Of a stretch of 10,840 bases of DNA, positions 6,193 to 10,840 are shown one piece after another (the stretch's first letter is position 1; every line of letters starts with the position of its first letter). Source of the DNA: Pseudonocardiales bacterium (GTDB lineage Bacteria > Actinomycetota > Actinomycetes > Mycobacteriales > Jatrophihabitantaceae); contig JAVEEO010000199.1 in assembly GCA_030840415.1 (NCBI GenBank), positions 1 through 10,840 of the forward strand, read 5' to 3'. The translations under genes and the position numbers were made by a program. A model generated the notes under the pieces. The model made no database searches. It was not told where the DNA came from and saw only the letters and a list, made by a program, of their open reading frames with translations.

Positions 6193-7418
6193 CGGTGTTC
6201 GACGCGCTGATCGGCCAGGGCAGCGCGGTGACCGAGCTGTCCCGGGCCGCCCGGGCAGCGGCCGACGTGGTGGCCGGCCGGCCGGTGCTGCCCGGCGCGG
6301 TGACCCATGCCTGGCTGTTCACCGGGCCGGCCGGCTCAGGGCGTTCGGTGGCCGCCCGGGCGCTGGCCGCGGCGCTGCAGTGTGACCGGGCCGAGCAGCT
6401 GATGGCGACCGGGGACGGCCAGGGTGAGCGCACAGCACCCGGCTGCGGGGAGTGCGGGGCCTGCCACTCGGTGCAGGCCGGCGCGCATCCCGACGTCCGG
6501 TCGGTGGTGCCCGAGGGGCTGTCGATCGGGGTAGGCGAGATGCGGGCGGTGGTCGCGATGTCGGCCCGCCGGCCGTCGATGGCCCGCTGGCAGGTGGTGG
6601 TCATCGAGGACGCCGACCGGCTCACCGAGGGCGCCGCCAACGCGCTGCTGAAGGCCGTCGAGGAGCCGCCGGAGCGCACCATCTTCCTGCTCTGCGCGCC
6701 GTCCACCCACCCCGACGACGTGATCGTCACCATCCGGTCCCGGTGCCGGGTGGTGGGTCTGCGGATCCCGCCGGCCGATGCGATCGCCGAGGTGCTGGTG
6801 GCCGACGGCATCGACCCGGCCACCGCGGGCTGGGCCGCGCAGGCGTCCCAGGGCCACGTCGGCCGCGCCCGCCGGCTGGCCCGCGACGCCGAGGCCCGGC
6901 AACGCCGCGCCGAGGTGCTGGCGATCCCGGCCCAGCTGACCTCGCTCAATGCCTGTTTCGAGGCCGCCGACCACCTGGTGCACGCCGCCGAGGCCGAGGC
7001 CCGGGCGCTGACCAGCGACCTGGACGCCTCCGAGGCCGACGAGCTCAAGCTCGCGCTGGGCGCCGGCGGCACCGGCAAGGGAGCGGCAGCCGCAGTCCGT
7101 GGCAGCGCCGGGGCGTTGAAGGACCTGGAGCGGCGGCAGAAGTCGCGGGCCACCCGGCTGCAGCGCGATGCGCTGGACCGGGCGCTGGTCGACCTGGCCG
7201 GCTTCTACCGGGACGTGCTGCTGGTGCAGGCCGGCTCGCCGGTGCTGGCCGCGCACCCGGAGATGGCCTCGGACGTCTCGCTGGTGGCCCGTGCCCTCGA
7301 CCAGCCCGGCGCGCTGGTACGGCTGGAGCAGGTGCTGGCCTGCCGGGAGGCGATCGAGCTGAACGTCAAGCCCAAGATCGCCGTCGAGGCGCTGACCGCG
7401 GCACTGCGACTGCCTTAA
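6189..7418 (+). CDS. holB: DNA polymerase III, delta' subunit (clamp loader)
   Basis: A 409-residue AAA+ protein of the clamp loader that places the beta clamp on DNA with the tau/gamma and delta subunits. The Walker-A-like segment GPAGSGRS (46-53) has Arg in place of the catalytic Lys, as is common in actinobacterial delta', suggesting a structural rather than ATPase subunit. Cysteines 65, 86, 89 and 92 (C...CGECGAC) form the family's zinc module. The Walker-B-like IEDADRL follows at 139-145, and the sensor-1 SRC motif is at 184-186. Residues about 250-409 are the C-terminal collar region, with an extra GAGGTGKG-type low-complexity linker near 290. The GTG start at 6189 overlaps the upstream TGA and has GGAGG 7 nt before it, indicating translational coupling with tmk. 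The last seven codons, including the stop, are duplicated directly downstream (see 7398-7439). Confidence 0.95.
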   Translation: MTVFDALIGQGSAVTELSRAARAAADVVAGRPVLPGAVTHAWLFTGPAGSGRSVAARALAAALQCDRAEQLMATGDGQGERTAPGCGECGACHSVQAGAHPDVRSVVPEGLSIGVGEMRAVVAMSARRPSMARWQVVVIEDADRLTEGAANALLKAVEEPPERTIFLLCAPSTHPDDVIVTIRSRCRVVGLRIPPADAIAEVLVADGIDPATAGWAAQASQGHVGRARRLARDAEARQRRAEVLAIPAQLTSLNACFEAADHLVHAAEAEARALTSDLDASEADELKLALGAGGTGKGAAAAVRGSAGALKDLERRQKSRATRLQRDALDRALVDLAGFYRDVLLVQAGSPVLAAHPEMASDVSLVARALDQPGALVRLEQVLACREAIELNVKPKIAVEALTAALRLP

Positions 7419-7439
7419 GCAGCGCTGCGGCTGCCCTGA
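7398..7439 (+). repeat. Tandem duplication of the last seven codons of holB, stop included
   Basis: Two adjacent 21-bp units (7398-7418 and 7419-7439) both read Ala-Ala-Leu-Arg-Leu-Pro-stop in the holB frame. They differ at six of 21 bases. Every difference is synonymous, and the stop changes from TAA to TGA. The palindrome GCAGCGCTGC (7419-7428) arises at the start of the second unit. Confidence 0.8.
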
Positions 7440-7465
7440 TCCGCCGCGCTGCCTTCGGAAGGGTT

Positions 7466-7471
7466 TACGCT
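7466..7471 (+). promoter_or_regulatory. -10 element ahead of the PSP1/RicT gene (leaderless)
   Basis: TACGCT lies 7 nt upstream of the ATG at 7479, the spacing expected for a leaderless transcript. There is no Shine-Dalgarno before that ATG. It suggests the gene has its own promoter besides any read-through from holB. A matching -35 is not clear. Confidence 0.5.
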
Positions 7472-7478
7472 TTCAGGT

Positions 7479-8345
7479 ATGGGGCTGATCTGTGCGGTGA
7501 CCTTCACTGACCGCGGTCGGCTCTACTACGCCGATCCGGGCGCCTTGACGCCGGCGGTCGGGGATTACGTGCTGTACCCGACCACCGAGGGTCCCGAGGT
7601 CGCGCAGTTGATGTGGGCGCCGCAGTGGAGCTCAGACGACATCGGCGGCCTGCCGCAGTTGGTCGGCCTGGCCGGTCCGGAGCACCTCAGCGCGCTGGCG
7701 TCCGGGCGCAAGAAGCGGGCCGAGGCCCGGGTGGCGGCGCGGCGGCTGATCCGTGAGCACGGCCTGCCGATGAAGATCGTCGGGATCGACCATGTGCTGG
7801 CCGACAACCGGACGGTGATCTACTTCTCCGCCCCGCACCGGGTCGACTTCCGGTCGCTGGTGCGCGATCTCGGTGCCACCCTGCGCGGCCGGGTCGAGCT
7901 GCGGCAACTGTCGGCCCGCGACGAGGCCCGGGTGATCGGCGGCATCGGCTCGTGCGGGCGTGACCTGTGCTGCTCGACGTTCCTGGTCGACTTCGAGCCC
8001 GTGTCGGTGCGGATGGCCAAGGACCAGGACCTGCCGCTGAACCCGCTGCGGATCTCCGGGGCCTGCGGCCGGCTGATGTGCTGCCTGAAGTTCGAGCACC
8101 CGCTGTACCAGGACTTCGCCGAGAAGGCTCCGGCGCTCGGGTCGTGCGTGTCGACGCCGGACGGCGAGGCGACCGTGGTCGGGCATTCGGTGCCGACCGA
8201 TTCGGTGGTGCTGCGGATGAACGCCGACGGCCGCCGGACGTCCTGTGCGATGGCCGCGGTGGGCTCCTCCCGCCAGGCCCACGACCTGTTCTACGTCGAC
8301 GGCACGGTGGGCTCGGCGCAGGCCAGCCCGCATGGCGCCGCCTGA
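7479..8345 (+). CDS. ricT: PSP1 C-terminal-domain protein, RicT (YaaT)-like
   Basis: A 288-residue cytosolic protein of the PSP1/RicT family. Two cysteine motifs, CGRDLCC (159-165) and CGRLMCC (196-202), are embedded in the conserved contexts GGIGSCGR...CCSTFL and ISGACGR...CCLKFEHPLY, with VSVRMAKDQDLPLNP between. In Bacillus subtilis the RicA/RicF/RicT complex carries Fe-S clusters and guides RNase Y in mRNA maturation; RicT supplies such cysteines. All six cysteines are kept here, so Fe-S binding is plausible. Partners RicA and RicF are not in this window, and whether the actinobacterial protein acts on RNA is unknown. It follows holB by 60 nt on the same strand, as in Bacillus. The C-terminus (from about 270) is a variable tail. 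The ATG is leaderless-type. The gene symbol is by family resemblance. Confidence 0.88.
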   Translation: MGLICAVTFTDRGRLYYADPGALTPAVGDYVLYPTTEGPEVAQLMWAPQWSSDDIGGLPQLVGLAGPEHLSALASGRKKRAEARVAARRLIREHGLPMKIVGIDHVLADNRTVIYFSAPHRVDFRSLVRDLGATLRGRVELRQLSARDEARVIGGIGSCGRDLCCSTFLVDFEPVSVRMAKDQDLPLNPLRISGACGRLMCCLKFEHPLYQDFAEKAPALGSCVSTPDGEATVVGHSVPTDSVVLRMNADGRRTSCAMAAVGSSRQAHDLFYVDGTVGSAQASPHGAA

Positions 8346-8372
8346 TCGTCTGGGCGTAGGGATTAGCCGAGC

Positions 8373-8608
8373 GTGCCGCGGCCCCTATTGGATAGTGGGT
8401 CAGTTTGAGCCCATGGGCCCTGAGGCGCTGATCAAGGGATTTCACGTTGGAGGGGATCTTGCGGTTGACGGCCCACCCGCCGGGTCCGCCGTAAGGTTGG
8501 TTCCAATGATTAGAGGACTCCACCCACTCTGTGAGGTAATCCTTCCATCTCACCTGGACCTCTGATTCATCGAGAGGGGATCGGGTGCAGGTGCCGGCGG
8601 CCCTATTG
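8373..8608 (+). repeat. Imperfect 18-bp direct repeats flanking a 200-bp segment
   Basis: The 18-mer at 8373-8390 begins GTGCCG and ends CCTATTG; the one at 8591-8608 also begins GTGCCG and ends CCTATTG. They match at 15 of 18 positions. The shared CTATTG is rare in this GC-rich context. They bracket most of the gene-poor segment, as a footprint of an insertion or an internal duplication might. Confidence 0.4.
8382..8399 (+). terminator. Small hairpin after ricT, possible terminator
   Basis: CCCCTAT (8382-8388) pairs with ATAG-T-GGG (8392-8399) around a TGG loop: seven pairs with one bulged T. The sequence TCAGTTT follows. It lies 37 nt after the ricT stop and marks the likely end of the housekeeping run. 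The T-tract is weak. Confidence 0.35.
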
Positions 8609-8621
8609 CGGGAGTTGCTTC

Positions 8622-8653
8622 GTAAGCCTCACTGCGCGACCATGCAGGCTTAC
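8622..8653. promoter_or_regulatory. 8-bp inverted repeat upstream of the HAF-repeat gene
   Basis: GTAAGCCT (8622-8629) and AGGCTTAC (8646-8653) are exact reverse complements separated by 16 nt, ending 23 nt before the ATG at 8677. It could be an operator (centre-to-centre 24 bp) or an mRNA hairpin in the leader. No regulator gene is adjacent. Confidence 0.35.
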
Positions 8654-8676
8654 ACCGCGACTCAGAACGGATACCG

Positions 8677-9705
8677 ATGCGGAAGCCTCCCCTGTTCTGC
8701 TTGTTGCTGGCGGGGGTTCCGCTCGCTCTGAGTGTGCCCGCCGCTCAAGCCGCCGCTCCCTTTAACGTCGACGCTTTGTCTGCAACAGGTGTCTACAGCG
8801 AGGCTTGGACGATCAATTCGGCCGGTACGGTGGGTGGCATCAGCGACAATGGCGGCACGCTGGCGGGGACCATATGGCCGAAGCTGCAGCAGGCCATGTC
8901 GGTAGGACCGCAGGGCAGTAATGCTAGTTGGGTTTACGGGATCAACAAGGCCGGCCTAGCCGTGGGCGCGAGGCAAACCATCGATGGAACGCTGGCGGCG
9001 TATGCCTCGTATCGAGGACAGAACGTGGACCTCCCCTCCCTGCGGAGTACGCCGGTGTATCAGAACGACTATGCCGATGAGGTGAACGACTCCGGTCAGG
9101 CCGTCGGCTACAGTATCGATGATTCGGGGGTCCCGCGCGCAGTGACGTGGGTCAACGGTTCCGTCGTGGACCTGACGCCGGATGCCGCCACGAATACTGC
9201 CGGCGCATTCGGCATCAACAACAACGGAGTGATAACCGGGAACCGGAATGGCTCGGCGGTCGAGTGGGTCGGTGGCACGATGACGGAGCTGAATCTTCCT
9301 CGGCCGGCAGATGTTCCGGCAGACGCAAACCTGTTCTCCGACGGCCGCTCGATAAATGACAACGGTGATGTGGTGGGCTACGTCGCGTGGAACACCGAAT
9401 CAGAGGCCGGCTATCGAGCCTTCATCTGGTCCAGCGGAATGACTACATATCTCAAGCCGTTCGATGTCGGCTGGTCCGAATGTATCGCCTACGGCGTGAA
9501 CATCAAACGCGAAGTTGTGGGTGGCTGCTCTTCGCGGACTCAGCCAACCACGCGGCCCTTCATCTGGAGTAATGGTGTGATGAAGGATCCCGGCCTATTG
9601 CCGGGTGATACGTCCGGTTTTGCCCAAGCCATCAATGACAAGAGTTACGTCGTGGGGTACTCGACGGGAGGAGGCGGCGGCACTCGGGCGGTTCGCTGGC
9701 GCTGA
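8677..9705 (+). CDS. Secreted protein with seven HAF-type repeats
   Basis: A 342-residue protein with an N-terminal Sec signal peptide: MRKPP, a hydrophobic core at about 6-20, and probable cleavage after AQA (residues 23-25). The rest is made of seven repeats of the extracellular HAF type, each with a core [IV]N-x3-x-[VAI]x-G. Core Asn residues are N47, N90, N137, N181, N227, N275 and N320, spaced 43-48. Repeats usually end in an aromatic strand such as RAFIW, RAVTW, RPFIW or RAVRW. Seven ~45-residue units suggest a seven-bladed beta-propeller, with the N-terminus possibly completing the short last blade. No catalytic motif or membrane or cell-wall anchor is visible, so it is probably released. 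Function is unknown. Codon use is AT-richer than the neighbours, suggesting recent acquisition. The ATG at 8677 has only a weak upstream ACGGA. It converges on the glycosyltransferase gene. Confidence 0.82.
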   Translation: MRKPPLFCLLLAGVPLALSVPAAQAAAPFNVDALSATGVYSEAWTINSAGTVGGISDNGGTLAGTIWPKLQQAMSVGPQGSNASWVYGINKAGLAVGARQTIDGTLAAYASYRGQNVDLPSLRSTPVYQNDYADEVNDSGQAVGYSIDDSGVPRAVTWVNGSVVDLTPDAATNTAGAFGINNNGVITGNRNGSAVEWVGGTMTELNLPRPADVPADANLFSDGRSINDNGDVVGYVAWNTESEAGYRAFIWSSGMTTYLKPFDVGWSECIAYGVNIKREVVGGCSSRTQPTTRPFIWSNGVMKDPGLLPGDTSGFAQAINDKSYVVGYSTGGGGGTRAVRWR

Positions 9706-9729
9706 CTCGGGGCCTGCGTCAGGCAGCGC
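9699..9729. terminator. Possible shared terminator between the convergent HAF and glycosyltransferase genes
   Basis: GCGCTG (9699-9704) pairs with CAGCGC (9724-9729), and inside it CCTG (9713-9716) pairs with CAGG (9720-9723) around a CGT loop. The structure covers both stop codons in a 13-nt convergent gap, so it could serve both strands. There is no T-run on either side, so support is weak. Confidence 0.3.
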
Positions 9730-10840
9730 GCTGCCGGGCGGTTCGACCGAACACCCAACCCCGTAGTAGGACGAACCGCAGCACCGTGGCTGCAAGATTG
9801 GCCAGCACCAGCACGGTGATCTCCATCCCAGGATGCGCCAGCGGCCGGACGGCGTGCAGCAGGCCCAGCGCGCCGCTGGTCAAAGCCAGTCCCAGTCCGA
9901 ACACCACCAGGCCCTGCGCCTGGTGACGGCCGGCGCCGGCCGGACCGGTGATGCCGAAGGTGAACCGCCGGTTGACCGCGGTATTGGCCACTGCGGTCAC
10001 GCCGAGGGCTACCAGGTTTGCCAGCTGCGCCCCAAGAATGCCGCGGCTGAACCAGAACAGCAACAGGTAGGCCACGGTGCTCAGCACTCCCACCGCGCCG
10101 AACCGGACCAGCTGGCGCAGCAGGCCCGGGGCCACCTCGGGCGCCGCCGACCCGGCAAGCGGCTGGCGGCCGAACTGGGCCCGGATCTCGGCCAGCGGCA
10201 GCGCCCCGGTGGCCAGCGCCCGGCCCAGCCGCGCCACCCCGCGAAGGTCGGCCAGCGCGGTGCTGACGATGTCCACCCGCGAGTCCGGGTCGTCGACCCA
10301 GTCCACCGGCACCTCGGAGATCCGCAGCCCGCAGCGCTCGGCCAGCACCAGCAGTTCGGTGTCGAAGAACCAGCTGGTGTCTCGCACCAGCGGCAGCAGC
10401 TTGCGGGCGACCTCGGCGCGCACCGCCTTGAAGCCGCACTGGGCGTCGGAGAACCGGGTGAGCAGCGTGCTGCGCAGGATCAGGTTGTAGCAGCGGGAGA
10501 TCACCTCTCGCTTGGTGCCACGCACCACCCTGCTGTGCCGGGACAGCCGCGAGCCGATCGCGACGTCGGAATGCCCCGAGATCAGCGGCGCGACCAGCGG
10601 CAGCAGCGCGTTCAGATCGGTGGACAGGTCCACGTCCATGTAGGCCACCACGTCGGCCTCGGACGCCAGCCACACCGCGCTCAGCGCCCGGCCGCGGCCC
10701 TTCTCCTCCAGCCGGACGTGCCGCACTCCCGACAGCTCATGGCTCAGCCTGGCCGCCACCAGCGGCGTCGAGTCGGTGCTGGCGTTGTCGGCGATGGTGA
10801 TCACGAACTGGTACGGGAAGTGCCGCTCCAGGTGGGTGTG
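9719..10840 (-). CDS. Family-2 glycosyltransferase fused to a GtrA membrane domain, 5' truncated by the window
   Basis: The frame is open to the window edge and gives 373 residues (numbered from base 10840); the first few dozen residues, with the initial beta strand, lie outside. Residues 1-235 are a GT2 domain of the dolichyl-phosphate-mannose/polyprenyl-phosphate type: DNASTD (18-23), the metal-binding DVD of MDVDLSTD (69-71), IGSRL (95-99), DAQCGFKA (132-139) and WFFDTELL with VPVDWVDDPDSRVD further on. Residues 241-365 form a GtrA domain with four membrane helices, beginning QLVRFGAVGVLSTVAYLLL and including TAVNRRFTF (287-295) typical of the family. Such proteins probably transfer a sugar to a polyprenyl phosphate at the membrane and help flip the product for cell-envelope glycosylation. 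Sugar and acceptor cannot be read here. A GTG near 10804 is internal and not the start, since it would remove conserved sequence. Confidence 0.92.
   Translation of the reverse strand, partial: HTHLERHFPYQFVITIADNASTDSTPLVAARLSHELSGVRHVRLEEKGRGRALSAVWLASEADVVAYMDVDLSTDLNALLPLVAPLISGHSDVAIGSRLSRHSRVVRGTKREVISRCYNLILRSTLLTRFSDAQCGFKAVRAEVARKLLPLVRDTSWFFDTELLVLAERCGLRISEVPVDWVDDPDSRVDIVSTALADLRGVARLGRALATGALPLAEIRAQFGRQPLAGSAAPEVAPGLLRQLVRFGAVGVLSTVAYLLLFWFSRGILGAQLANLVALGVTAVANTAVNRRFTFGITGPAGAGRHQAQGLVVFGLGLALTSGALGLLHAVRPLAHPGMEITVLVLANLAATVLRFVLLRGWVFGRTARQRAA

Larger units (their letters stand above)
8346..8676. other. Gene-poor, AT-richer region between ricT and the HAF-repeat gene
   Basis: These 331 nt hold no gene I can identify. 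Visible elements are: a small hairpin after ricT (8382-8399); a 10-bp palindrome GCCCATGGGC (8409-8418); a near-identical 18-bp direct repeat (8373-8390 and 8591-8608); a 19-codon frame preceded by a -10-like hexamer (8506-8565); small hairpin CCTCT/AGAGG (8559-8577); and an 8-bp inverted repeat close to the HAF start (8622-8653). On the minus strand a frame is open from 8628 into ricT and reads unusually protein-like for its first ~90 codons. I see no tRNA, transposase or integrase motif. The base composition resembles the HAF gene rather than ricT. Confidence 0.6.

Noticed and set aside
5837..7153. Minus-strand open frame of 438 codons opposite tmk and holB
   Set aside because: Ala/Ser/Arg-rich low-complexity translation, no motif, antisense to well-supported genes.
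8346..8676. tRNA gene in the gap after ricT
   Set aside because: I looked for a cloverleaf with TTC-A box and CCA-like end in both strands and found none; the inverted repeats present do not fit tRNA arms.

Overview
This window comes from a high-GC Gram-positive chromosome, almost certainly an actinobacterium. Sampled core lines are roughly 75% GC. Start signals often look leaderless (a -10-like hexamer 6-8 nt before the start codon). Three things point the same way: topoisomerase I has a long Lys/Ala tail, an MFS-type membrane domain is fused to thymidylate kinase, and a trans-aconitate methyltransferase gene sits divergent from a MarR-family gene. I cannot name the genus from sequence alone.

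Layout. (1) 1-1671: the C-terminal ~60% of DNA topoisomerase I (topA), followed by a gap with a 19-bp tandem repeat and a long inverted repeat. (2) 1794-2264: a DUF1990-family protein, which converges on (3) a leftward two-gene operon at 3429-2285: trans-aconitate methyltransferase, then a small VOC/glyoxalase-fold protein whose GTG start overlaps the stop of the first gene. (4) 3514-4005: a MarR-family repressor, divergent from that operon. The 84-bp gap between them holds two CTTGA-NN-TCAAG operator-like sites exactly 21 bp apart. This matches the TamR/tam arrangement known from Streptomyces. (5) 4141-8345: a rightward housekeeping run of MFS-thymidylate kinase fusion, DNA polymerase III delta' (holB, GTGA overlap) and a PSP1/RicT-like protein with two CGRxxCC motifs. 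The tmk-holB-ricT order is also found in Bacillus. (6) 8346-9705: an AT-richer stretch (about 58% GC in a sampled line) with a gene-poor 331-nt region and a secreted protein of seven HAF-type repeats. It looks like accessory DNA. (7) 9719-10840: a leftward family-2 glycosyltransferase fused to a GtrA membrane domain, cut by the window end and converging on the HAF gene.

How it works together. Block 5 joins DNA precursor supply (dTMP to dTDP), the replication clamp loader and a probable Fe-S RNA-maturation factor, with topA nearby. Block 3-4 is a self-contained metabolite-response module: the MarR-type protein probably represses its own gene and the methyltransferase/VOC pair from the shared gap.

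I found no CRISPR array, no tRNA or rRNA gene, and no recognisable transposase or phage gene. No wholly new system is evident. The observations most worth following up are the paired operator sites, the duplicated end of holB, the repeat/hairpin cluster after topA, a possible ATC start for the MFS-kinase fusion, and the AT-rich HAF island.
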